Source: Solirubrobacter ginsenosidimutans
GTDB taxonomy: Bacteria; Actinomycetota; Thermoleophilia; Solirubrobacterales; Solirubrobacteraceae
Direction: 5' to 3'
Assembly: GCF_027587205.1 (NCBI RefSeq)
Contig: NZ_JAPDOD010000102.1
Span: forward strand, 1 to 10,302
DNA: 10,302 bases
A program made the translations under genes and the position numbers. Under the pieces are notes generated by a model. It had not been told where the DNA came from. It was given only the letters and a program-made list of their open reading frames with translations, and searched no databases. Below, piece by piece: positions 1-7,900 of this stretch (its first letter is position 1; each line of letters starts with the position of its first letter).

Positions 1-1
1 G

Positions 2-2857
2 CAGACCGTCCGCACGACCAACGCGACCGGCGGCACGTTCACGCTGACCTTCAACGGCCAGACCACGGCTCCGCTCGCGTACAACGCGACCGCGGCCGAC
101 GTCGACGCCGCGCTCGAGGCGCTCTCGAACGTCGGCGCCAACAACATCCAGACCAGCGGCGGCCCGGCCAGCACGGCGGTCGTGAACATCTTCTTCCGCC
201 GCGCGCTGCAGCAGACCAACCAGAACCAGATCACGGTCAACGGCGCGGCCCTCACCGGCACGTCGCCGACCGCCACCGCCGCGACCGTCCAGGAGGGCGC
301 GTGGTACCAGCGGCCGACCGGCGATGACCGCCGCTCGACGCTGAACACCAACGACCTGCGCGGCAAGATCCTGCGCGTCAACGTCAAGGACACCATCACC
401 GCGGCCGACCAGAACAAGGCCGACCTCGGCACCGGCGGCGCGTACACGATCCCGTCCGGGAACCTGTTCCCGCTCGTGGCCGGTGCGCCGCAGGCGCGGA
501 CCCGTCCTGAGGTCTACGCGATGGGCTTCCGCAACCCGTTCCGCCTGCAGGTGGACGAGAACGACGTCGCTTACGTCACCGACTACTCGCCGGATGCCAA
601 CACGCCGGCGCGCAGCCGCGGGCCGTCAGGTGTCGGGCGCATGGAGATCGTGCGCAAGCCGACCAACTACGGCTATCCGCTCTGCTACTCCAGCAAGCTC
701 GGCTACTACCGCTGGAACTTCCGCGAGTTCGCTCCGGGCACCACGACCCTGGGCGTCCCGCTGGACAACCCGCCGCAGCCGGTCGACTGTGGCAATCCGA
801 ACGGCCTCGTCAACGACTCGCGCTGGGTGCGTGACGGTGGACCTGGCTTCGAGCCCGGCCTCGCCCTGACGCCGCCGGTCAGCGATCCGGAGATCTGGTA
901 CTCCTACCGCGACAACGTCGCCGGCACGCCCCTGGGCACGCCGTGCTTCGGGTACTACGCGACGACCCCGGGGCCGATCGCTCCGGGCTCGACGACCGAG
1001 TGCCCACGGCTGTTCCCGGAGCTGTACCAGACGGGCGTCGCGCCGCACGGTGCCACGAAGTACCACTACGACCCGAGCAACCCGAGCACGACGAAGTTCC
1101 CGCCGTACTACGACAACTCGGTGATCCTCGGCGAGTTCAACGTCGACACGTTGCGCGAGATCAAGCTGGACTCGCAGAACCGCATCCAGAAGATCAACAG
1201 CTTCCTGCCCTGCGGTCAGGCGAACGTCGGCCCGACCGGGTTCGACTTCGAGTGCGACAACCCGATGGACATGCAGTTCGGCAAGGACGGCTCGTTCTAC
1301 CTGCTGACCTACGGTGACGGCTTCTTCGCCGCCAACCTCGACGCCGGCCTGTATCGCTGGGACTACGTCAAGGGCCAGCGCGCGCCCAAGACCGTCATCA
1401 CGACCGACAAGACCGACGGCCCCGCGCCGTTGACGGTCAAGTTCACCGGCTCGGGCTCCAGCGACCCCGATCCGGGTGACTCGATCCGCTTCGAATGGGA
1501 CTTCGGCGATGGTTCGCCGCTCTCCACCGAGCCGGACCCGACGCACACCTACACCAAGGCCGGCCGCTACACGGCCATCCTCTCGGTCACCGACTCCAGC
1601 GGGGCCAAGACCGCGGCCTCGACGATCATCACGGTGGGCAACACCAGCCCGACCGTCACGGTCACGGCGCCGATCGACGGCGGCCTGTTCTCCTTCGGCG
1701 ACAAGATCCAGTACAAGGTCACGGTCACCGATCCGGAGGACGGGACGGTCAACTGCAACGACGTCACGGTGACGTTCGTGCTCGGCCATGACACGCATGG
1801 CCACGCCGAGCAGAGCTCGACGGGCTGCACCGGGTTCCTGCAGACCGATGCGGGTGACGTGTCGCACGGCGGCAACGTGTTCGGCGTCATCAGCGCCACG
1901 TACACCGACAAGGGTGGCCCGGGTGGGGTTCCGACCCTCTCGACGACCAACCAGGTCCAGATCCGTCAGAAGCATCAGGAGGTCGAGTTCGTCGTCAACC
2001 AGTCCGGCACGGCGACCGCGACCAACACCGACGGTCCCACGGGCGCGGGCGTGCATCGCTCGAGCCTCGCGGCCGCCGACTGGATTCAGCTGAACGGTCC
2101 GTTCAACCTGTTCCAGGCCGACTCGATCTCGTTCCGCGTGGCTGACGCCGCCGCGGGCCGCACCGCGGGCTCCCCGCTGGCGGCGATCGAGATCCGTCAG
2201 GACTCGAGCACGGGTCCGCTCCTCACCACGGCGAACCTCGTGTCCACCGGCGGTACCGCCGTCTGGTCGACGCAGACGTTCCCGCTCCCGGCATCGTCGG
2301 GCAAGCACGAGCTGTTCTTCGTGTTCCGCGCGGTGACGGGCGGCTCGACCGGCGGCAACCTGTTCAACCTGAACTGGGCCGAGTTCAACGGCAACGGCGT
2401 GACGGTCGTGGAGACCTCCGCGCCGGGCACGGCGACCGGCACGGTGCCGGCGACGCTGTCGCTGGCGCTGGGCACGCCGGCGTCCTTCGGGGCGTTCACC
2501 GCGGGCGTCGCGAAGACGTACAACGCGGCGACCACCGCCACCGTCATCTCGTCCGCGGGCGATGCGACGCTGAGCGTGTCCGACCCGAGCTCGGTCGCGA
2601 CCGGGCACCTCGTCAACGGGACGTTCTCGCTCCCGTCCGCCCTGACCGCCAAGGCGGCCAGCGCGCTGGGCACCGGTGGGGCGTTCGCTCCCGTCGGCGG
2701 CTCCGCCACTCCGACCACGCTGCTCACCTACACCGCTCCGGTGGCCAATGATGCGGTGACGGTCTCGTTCGCGCAGGCCATCGGCGCGAACGACGCCCTG
2801 CGAACGGGCAACTACTCGAAGACCCTGACGTTCACGCTGTCGACCACGACGCCGTGA
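2..2857 (+). CDS. Secreted glucose/sorbosone dehydrogenase-like protein with PKD, CBM6-like and C-terminal beta domains (5' end outside window)
   Basis: The frame is open from base 2 without a stop, so the GTG at 182 is an internal valine and the gene begins upstream. Domains in order: a beta-rich module with GTFTLTFNGQTT and AALEALSNVG (about 29-290); the C-terminal part of a soluble PQQ-type glucose/sorbosone dehydrogenase propeller (about 290-1370), with NTNDLRGKILRVNV, YTIPSGNLFP and RPEVYAMGFRNPFR; a PKD domain (about 1390-1655) with FEWDFGDGS and HTYTKAGRY; a linker domain with LGHDTHGH (about 1655-1970); a CBM6-like lectin domain (about 1978-2415) ending NLFNLNWAEFNGNGV; and a C-terminal domain ending YSKTLTFTLSTTTP. 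Such proteins act outside the cell on sugars, with the accessory domains holding them to polysaccharide. No LPXTG signal or membrane anchor is visible at the C-terminus. The signal peptide and the propeller's first blades lie outside the window. The family call is firm; substrate and cofactor are inference. Confidence 0.85.
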   Translation, partial: QTVRTTNATGGTFTLTFNGQTTAPLAYNATAADVDAALEALSNVGANNIQTSGGPASTAVVNIFFRRALQQTNQNQITVNGAALTGTSPTATAATVQEGAWYQRPTGDDRRSTLNTNDLRGKILRVNVKDTITAADQNKADLGTGGAYTIPSGNLFPLVAGAPQARTRPEVYAMGFRNPFRLQVDENDVAYVTDYSPDANTPARSRGPSGVGRMEIVRKPTNYGYPLCYSSKLGYYRWNFREFAPGTTTLGVPLDNPPQPVDCGNPNGLVNDSRWVRDGGPGFEPGLALTPPVSDPEIWYSYRDNVAGTPLGTPCFGYYATTPGPIAPGSTTECPRLFPELYQTGVAPHGATKYHYDPSNPSTTKFPPYYDNSVILGEFNVDTLREIKLDSQNRIQKINSFLPCGQANVGPTGFDFECDNPMDMQFGKDGSFYLLTYGDGFFAANLDAGLYRWDYVKGQRAPKTVITTDKTDGPAPLTVKFTGSGSSDPDPGDSIRFEWDFGDGSPLSTEPDPTHTYTKAGRYTAILSVTDSSGAKTAASTIITVGNTSPTVTVTAPIDGGLFSFGDKIQYKVTVTDPEDGTVNCNDVTVTFVLGHDTHGHAEQSSTGCTGFLQTDAGDVSHGGNVFGVISATYTDKGGPGGVPTLSTTNQVQIRQKHQEVEFVVNQSGTATATNTDGPTGAGVHRSSLAAADWIQLNGPFNLFQADSISFRVADAAAGRTAGSPLAAIEIRQDSSTGPLLTTANLVSTGGTAVWSTQTFPLPASSGKHELFFVFRAVTGGSTGGNLFNLNWAEFNGNGVTVVETSAPGTATGTVPATLSLALGTPASFGAFTAGVAKTYNAATTATVISSAGDATLSVSDPSSVATGHLVNGTFSLPSALTAKAASALGTGGAFAPVGGSATPTTLLTYTAPVANDAVTVSFAQAIGANDALRTGNYSKTLTFTLSTTTP

Positions 2858-2863
2858 GTTGAG

Positions 2864-2899
2864 TGGGCGGCGCGCCCGGTTCGCCGGGCGCGCCGCTCA
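2864..2899. terminator. Bidirectional hairpin terminator between convergent genes
   Basis: A perfect 13-bp GC stem (2867-2879 with 2884-2896) closes a TTCG loop. Three further pairs, one of them G-T, extend it to 2864-2899. It sits 6 bases after the dehydrogenase stop and 42 bases beyond the end of the ROK gene on the other strand, so it can serve both. There is no long T-run: only a mixed CTTCTGTTA stretch follows on the plus strand. Rho-independent activity is therefore likely but unproven. Confidence 0.7.
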
Positions 2900-2941
2900 G
2901 CAGGTCCGCTTCTGTTACTCGCGCGCGCGAATCCGTCCGCG

Positions 2942-4147
2942 CTAGGCGCGGCCGGCGAGGCGCTCGGCGAGCGCGACAGGGGCGCGCGCGAGCTGCAGGG
3001 CAGCCGCGCCGGTGACCTCGGCCCGCTCGCCCAGCTCGCTCGTCACCACGCGCACGGCGCTGGCGGCCGGCGCGATCACGCGGCGTTCGACGGCGGCCCG
3101 GATCGGCTCCAGGAGCACGTCTCCGGTCGCCGAGAGCTCGCCGCCGATGACCACGAGCTCGGGGTTGAGCACGTTGATCACGGCGGCCAGGGCGATGCCC
3201 ACGGCCTCGCCGGCATCGGCGACGGCCCGGCGCGCGCCGCGATCGCCGGCCTCGACGAGCGCGAGCAGCCTCTGCAGCGTGACCGGTTGGCCGAGGCTGC
3301 GGGTGAGTAGTCCGGTGACGGCGACCGAGTTGGCGATCGTCTCGAGGCAGCCGCGGTTGCCGCAGCGGCAGATCAGACCGTCCTCGACGACCGTGAGATG
3401 CCCGAGCTCACCGGCGACGCCGGTGACGCCGCGGTACGGCTCGCCGTTGAGGATCAGCCCGAGGCCGACGCCGGCGGAGATCTGCAGGTAGGCCATGTTG
3501 CGCACGCCGCGACCGGCGCCGAAGAGGTGCTCGCCCATCGCGCCGGCGTTGGCGTCGTTCTCGAGGTTCACCGGCATGCCGAGCCGCGCCTCGAGCTCGA
3601 CCGCGGGCTTGAGTCCGCGCCAGCTCGGCAGGATGCCGTCGGCGTGCAGCAGCCCGGTCTCGGTGTTGATCGGCGCGGGCAGGCCGGCGCCGACGCCGAT
3701 CACGTGGCGCGCATCCACACCGGACTCTCCGAGCGCGGCGTGCGTGAGCTCCGCGGCGAGGCCGAAGCTCTCGAGCGGCTGGGCGTCGACCTCGAAGGCG
3801 GTGAACTTGTCGGCGACGATGCGCCCACCGAGGTCGCAGACGGCCGCGCGGACGTGACGATGCCCGAAGTCGAGCCCGACCGCGTAGGCCGCACTCGGGG
3901 CGAGCGAGACCTGCAGCGGCGGCCGGCCGTTGCTGCGCGGGCCTTCGCCCGGGCCGTCGGCCTGCTGTTCGACCATGCCGGCGCGCTCGAGGTCCAGCAG
4001 CACGGCGGTGATCGTCGCGCGCGAGAGGCCGAGCGCCCTGCCCAACTCGGCGCGGTTGCGGCCGGGACCGTGCAGCAGCGCCTGAAGCAGGCGCACGCGG
4101 TTGACGTTCCGGGCGTTCGGGGCGATTTCGTCGATCATGGAACTCAC
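2942..4147 (-). CDS. ROK-family transcriptional repressor (NagC/XylR type)
   Basis: The 401-residue protein has an N-terminal MarR-like winged helix-turn-helix (about residues 14-62, NRAELGRALGLSRATITAVL), followed by a ROK sugar-kinase fold. Visible motifs are GLDFGHRHVRAAV (91-103, phosphate-binding loop), ENDAN with D198 in the catalytic position, GELGH with H250, and the zinc motif CRCGNRGC (260-267). The length is normal for ROK repressors, which bind operators and release them on binding a sugar or sugar phosphate. The phosphate loop lacks the usual DxGGT glycines, which favours sensing over catalysis. Two starts are possible: GTG at 4147 (used here) or ATG at 4138, three codons in; neither has a clear Shine-Dalgarno. 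The gene is divergent from a TetR regulator and convergent with the sugar dehydrogenase, so a role in carbohydrate control is plausible. The inducer is unknown. Confidence 0.9.
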   Translation of the reverse strand: MSSMIDEIAPNARNVNRVRLLQALLHGPGRNRAELGRALGLSRATITAVLLDLERAGMVEQQADGPGEGPRSNGRPPLQVSLAPSAAYAVGLDFGHRHVRAAVCDLGGRIVADKFTAFEVDAQPLESFGLAAELTHAALGESGVDARHVIGVGAGLPAPINTETGLLHADGILPSWRGLKPAVELEARLGMPVNLENDANAGAMGEHLFGAGRGVRNMAYLQISAGVGLGLILNGEPYRGVTGVAGELGHLTVVEDGLICRCGNRGCLETIANSVAVTGLLTRSLGQPVTLQRLLALVEAGDRGARRAVADAGEAVGIALAAVINVLNPELVVIGGELSATGDVLLEPIRAAVERRVIAPAASAVRVVTSELGERAEVTGAAALQLARAPVALAERLAGRA

Positions 4148-4160
4148 GCGCGTTCGTGAG
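4143..4160. promoter_or_regulatory. Inverted repeat overlapping the ROK gene start
   Basis: CTCACG (4143-4148) and CGTGAG (4155-4160) are perfect 6-bp arms around a 6-bp spacer. They cover the GTG start of the ROK gene and its immediate upstream region. This is a reasonable place for autorepression, or for an RNA hairpin at the start codon. The binding protein is unknown. Confidence 0.35.
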
Positions 4161-4167
4161 CGACCCT

Positions 4168-4181
4168 ACCTACCTGTAGGT
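4168..4181. promoter_or_regulatory. Palindromic operator candidate in the ROK/TetR gap
   Basis: ACCTAC (4168-4173) and GTAGGT (4176-4181) form a perfect inverted repeat around CT. It lies where the -35 region of the rightward tetR promoter would fall, a typical site for a TetR or ROK operator. It shares the TACCT...GTAG pattern with the site at 4204-4213. Confidence 0.45.
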
Positions 4182-4189
4182 CGGCCGTC

Positions 4190-4195
4190 TATAAG
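4190..4195 (+). promoter_or_regulatory. Candidate -10 box for the TetR gene
   Basis: TATAAG matches the sigma-A -10 consensus in five of six bases and stands out in the GC-rich surroundings. It ends 22 bases before the tetR ATG, implying a short leader. No good -35 hexamer lies 16-18 bases upstream; that stretch is occupied by the inverted repeat at 4168-4181. Confidence 0.45.
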
Positions 4196-4203
4196 AATCC
4201 CCG

Positions 4204-4213
4204 TACCTTGGTA
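4204..4213. promoter_or_regulatory. Second small palindrome just upstream of tetR
   Basis: TACC (4204-4207) and GGTA (4210-4213) flank TT, 4 bases before the tetR ATG and just after the inferred transcription start. TACCTTGGTAG resembles TACCTGTAG at 4171-4179, so the two may be half-related sites for one regulator. The arms are short, so chance is possible. Confidence 0.35.
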
Positions 4214-4217
4214 GCTG

Positions 4218-4823
4218 ATGACGCGGACACAGCCGAGCAGCACGGCGCGGGGACGGTCGCAACGCGATCGCGTGCTGCGGGCGGCGATGGACATCTTCGC
4301 CACGCAGGGCTTTCGCGGCGCATCGCTGGATGCGGTCGCCGACGCTGTCGGCATGACGCGCCAGGGGCTGTTGCACTACTTTCCGTCCAAGGTGCAGTTG
4401 CTGCTCGGCGTGCTCGAGGTGCGCAACGAGGACGACATCGCACTCGTTGAGCAGGCGATCGCCGACTCGCACGCCTTCGCGGATGCGCTCGTCGCACTCG
4501 CGCGCCACAACCAGCAGCGTCCGGAGTTGATCCGGCTCTTCACCGTGCTCGCGGCTGAGAGCGTCGACGCCGGCCACCCAGGACACGACCGCTTCGTCGA
4601 GCGCTACCGCAGCGCGCGCGCCGGTTTCACGGAACGCATCGAGACCGAGCAGCGGGAGGGCCGGATCGATGCGCGGATCGCGCCCGCCTCGCTCGCGGTC
4701 CTTCTGATCGCGGTGATGGACGGACTGCAGCTCCAGCACCTGCTCGATCCGGCGTCCGTCGACATGGCAGCGCCGCTCGCGGAGCTGCTCTCCCTGCTCG
4801 CGCCCGTCAGCCCGCGAACATGA
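4218..4823 (+). CDS. TetR/AcrR-family transcriptional regulator
   Basis: The 201-residue length is normal for the family. The N-terminal DNA-binding domain spans about residues 16-62: RVLRAAMDIFATQGFRGASL, then the HTH with VADAVGMTRQGLLHYFPSK. The GLLHYFPSK recognition-helix ending is characteristic. The rest is a helical ligand-binding and dimer domain whose ligand cannot be read from sequence. The ATG at 4218 gives the usual short arm before the HTH; no Shine-Dalgarno is evident, and the leader appears short. The gene is divergent from the ROK repressor and separated by 140 bases from the kinase downstream. Inverted repeats at 4168-4181 and 4204-4213 suggest autoregulation and perhaps joint control of the ROK gene. 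Regulated target genes are unknown. Confidence 0.9.
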   Translation: MTRTQPSSTARGRSQRDRVLRAAMDIFATQGFRGASLDAVADAVGMTRQGLLHYFPSKVQLLLGVLEVRNEDDIALVEQAIADSHAFADALVALARHNQQRPELIRLFTVLAAESVDAGHPGHDRFVERYRSARAGFTERIETEQREGRIDARIAPASLAVLLIAVMDGLQLQHLLDPASVDMAAPLAELLSLLAPVSPRT

Positions 4824-4951
4824 AGGACCGGTGGACTGCGGCCGTTTTTCGCCTAGAGCGGGAGTGCGCCACTTTCGCGTGTGATGGTCCGGCGTAGGGG
4901 ACTTGACCTTCGGCTAGCGTCCCTTGGCGGTCGGAAGGGCGAACATCGGTC

Positions 4952-4957
4952 AGGGGG
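4952..4957 (+). promoter_or_regulatory. Ribosome binding site of the hybrid kinase
   Basis: AGGGGG lies 6 bases before the GTG at 4964. It supports that start over any later one, and the N-terminal module is complete from there. The rest of the 4824-4963 gap shows no convincing -35/-10 pair. TTGACC at 4903-4908 has no suitable -10 at normal spacing. Confidence 0.5.
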
Positions 4958-4963
4958 CGACGG

Positions 4964-7900
4964 GTGCAGGACGGGTCCACCCAGGGTGGAGCGAGAGGCG
5001 CGGGCTGGCTGGTCGGTGACGGCGAGATCGCCGAGCTCATCCGTTCCACGGACTGGTCGCAGACGGCGCTCGGCTCCATCGACGCGTGGCCGGAGAGCCT
5101 GCAGACGACGATCTCGCTCGCGCTCGCGTCGTCGTTTCCGATCAACGTGATCTGGGGGCCGGGAGCCGTCCAGATCTGGAACGAAGCGTACGCGCGGATC
5201 TGCGGTGACAAGCACCCGCGCGAGTTCGGCAGCGACTACCGCGTGTGCTGGGCGTCCGCCTGGCCGGCGATCGGGGGTGCGTTCGAGACGGCGCGGGCGG
5301 GCGATGCGGCCTTCCTGGAGAACCAGCCGATGTTCCTCGACCGCAAGGGCTACCTCGAAGAGACGTGGTTCACGTTCTCGCTGAGCCCGATCCGCGACGA
5401 CAGCGGGGAGGTCGTCGGCCTGTTTCTTCCGGTGACCGAGACGACGCCGCGGATGCTGGCGGACCGGCGCACACGCGCGCTGCGCGATCTCGCGGGTTGC
5501 GCCGGGCGCACGCGCGACGTGCGCGAGGCGACGGAGCTCTCGCTCGAAATGCTCGGCGGCTACGCGCTCGACCTGCCGTTCCTGACGCTCTACCTCGTTG
5601 ACGCAGACGGCGCGACGGCGCGGATCGCGGGCCATACCGGCCTGGCCCGCGGCCACCCGCTGACGCCCGCCATGATCGACCTGTCCGAGCCGGACGCTGT
5701 CGTGGGCTCGGTCGTGCGCAGCGGCAAGGCGGTCCACGTCACCGATCTCGCCGCGCGGTTCGGGGCGGTCGAGGCAGGACCGCATGAAGAGGCGCTCGAG
5801 CAGGCGCTGTTCCTGCCGATCAGCCTGCCAGGCGAGAGCCGGCCGGCGGGTGTGCTCGTGGCCGGCGTGAGCACGCGGCTGGAGCTCGACGAGACCTACC
5901 GCGGCTTCTTCGACCTCGTCGCCCAGGGCGTCACGAGCGCGCTCGCGAACGCGCTCGCCTACGAGCAGGAACGCGCGCGGGCCGAGGCGCTCGCGGACAT
6001 CGACCGAGCCAAGACCGCGTTCTTCTCCAACGTCTCGCACGAGTTCCGCACGCCCTTGACGCTGATGCTCGGGCCGCTCGAGGAGGAGCTGGCCGGCGCC
6101 GACGGTCCGCTGTCGCCCGGGAGCCGCGAGCGACTGGCGACCGCGCACCGCAACAGCTTGCGCCTGCTGCGGCTCGTGAACTCGCTGCTGGACTTCTCGC
6201 GGGTCGAGTCGGGGCGCGTGGACGCGCACTTCCAGCCGACCGATCTCGCCGCCTATACCGCCGATCTCGCGAGCCTGTTCCGCTCCGCGGTGGAGCGGGC
6301 GGGGCTCGAGCTCATCGTCGACTGCGACCCCTTGCCCGAGCCGCTGCTCGTCGATCGCGACATATGGGAGAAGATCGTCCTCAACCTGCTCTCGAACGCG
6401 TTCAAGCACACGTTCACAGGGCGGATCACGGTCGCGCTGCGCTGGCGGGGCGACCATGCCGAGCTGTCGATCAGCGACACCGGGATCGGGATCGCCGCGG
6501 ACCAGATCCCGCGGCTCTTCGAGCGCTTCCATCGCGTCCGGGACGCGCAGTCGCGCTCCCTGGAGGGCACGGGCATCGGGCTCGCGCTCGTGCAGGAGCT
6601 GACGCGGCTGCACGGCGGGCGGGTGCGCATCGAGAGCGAGCTCGGTCGCGGCAGCACGTTCTTCGTCGACGTGCGGGCCGGCCGCACGCACCTGTCGCCC
6701 GAGCAGGTCGGGGACGGGACCGGGGTGGCCGTCGCCAGCGCCGCCGCGGCCGCGCAGGTGTACGAGGCCGACAGCTGGCTCGCGGGCGAAGGGCTCGAAG
6801 CGCTCGGCGACGCCTCCGCGGTGGCGGACGGCACGCGGGCACGGGTGCTGCTCGCCGACGACAACGCCGACATGCGCCGGCACGTCGCCCGGCTGCTCGA
6901 AGGGCGCTTCGACGTGGTCGCCGTGGCCGACGGCGAGGCGGCGCTGGAGGCGGTGCGGCTCGCTCCGCCCGACCTCGTCCTCACCGACGTGATGATGCCG
7001 CGGCTCGACGGCTTCGGGCTGCTCGCGGCGCTGCGCGGCGACGACGAGACACGCGAGATCCCGGTCATCATGCTCTCGGCGCGGGCCGGCGAGGAGTCCG
7101 CGGTCGAAGGCCTGGATGCGGGTGCCGACGACTACCTGGTCAAGCCGTTCTCGGCGCGGGAGCTGGTCGCGCGGATCTCGGCCACGCTCTCACTCTCGCG
7201 CCAGCGGCGGGAGTCGGCAGTGCGGCTGGAGGCGGCCAACCGCGAGCTCGAGCTGGCGGCCAACGCCAAGAGTCAGTTCGTCGCGAGCATCAGCCACGAG
7301 ATCCGCACGCCGCTGAACGCGATCATCGGCATGACGTCGCTGCTGCTGCATTCGCCGCTGAACGAGGTGCAGGGCGAATACGCGCGGGTCATCCGCTCCA
7401 GCGGCGAGCACCTGCTCAACCTCGTCGGGGATGTGCTCGACTTCTCCAAGCTCGAAGCGGGCGCGGTGCAGGTCGAGCGGGCGCCGCTCAACGTGCGCCG
7501 CTGCCTGCAGGACGCGATCGACATCGCCGCGGTCGACGCCGGGGCGAAGCAGCTGCCGCTGATCAGCCAGGCGTCGGCGGAGGTACCGGAGTGGGTGATA
7601 GGAGATAGCGGCCGGCTCTCGCAGATCCTCATCAACCTGCTCGCCAACGCCGTCAAGTTCACCGATGCCGGGCAGGTGACCGTCGCCGTCACCGCCGTTC
7701 CGTTGGGCCCGCACCTCTGCACGCTGCGCTTCGCGGTCACCGATACCGGCATCGGCATTGGTGAGAGCGATCAGGTGGCGCTGTTCGACGCGTTCGTCCA
7801 GGTCGACGGCACGAGCGGCCGCCGGCGGGCGGGTACCGGGCTCGGGCTCGCGATCTCGACCCGGCTGGCCGAGGTGATGGGCGGTTCGATCGCGGTCGAG

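Noticed and set aside
182..184. GTG as the start of the dehydrogenase gene
   Set aside because: The same frame continues open to the window edge and encodes a recognisable module, so this is an internal valine codon.
626..2608. 660-codon open frame on the minus strand
   Set aside because: It lies wholly antisense to the dehydrogenase. Its product is an Arg/Ala/Val/Gly-rich string without domain motifs, as expected from codon bias in GC-rich DNA.
2919..2928. Palindrome TCGCGCGCGA between the convergent genes
   Set aside because: Short alternating GC palindromes are expected in such DNA, and it is not placed at a promoter.
4836..4849. CGGCCG followed by five T as a tetR terminator
   Set aside because: CGGCCG is a palindrome with no loop, so it cannot form a hairpin alone, and I found no longer stem feeding the T-run.
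4820..4897. 25-codon ORF overlapping the tetR stop as ATGA
   Set aside because: It has no ribosome-binding site and no recognisable product, and an ATGA at a stop is common by chance. Conservation would be needed to revive it.
4903..4908. TTGACC as a -35 box for the kinase gene
   Set aside because: No -10-like hexamer lies at 16-19 bases. The nearest candidate, TAGCGT at 4915, is only 6 bases away.
4853..6883. 676-codon open frame on the minus strand
   Set aside because: It is antisense to the hybrid kinase, which has full domain support. The product is low-complexity and Arg-rich with no recognisable fold.
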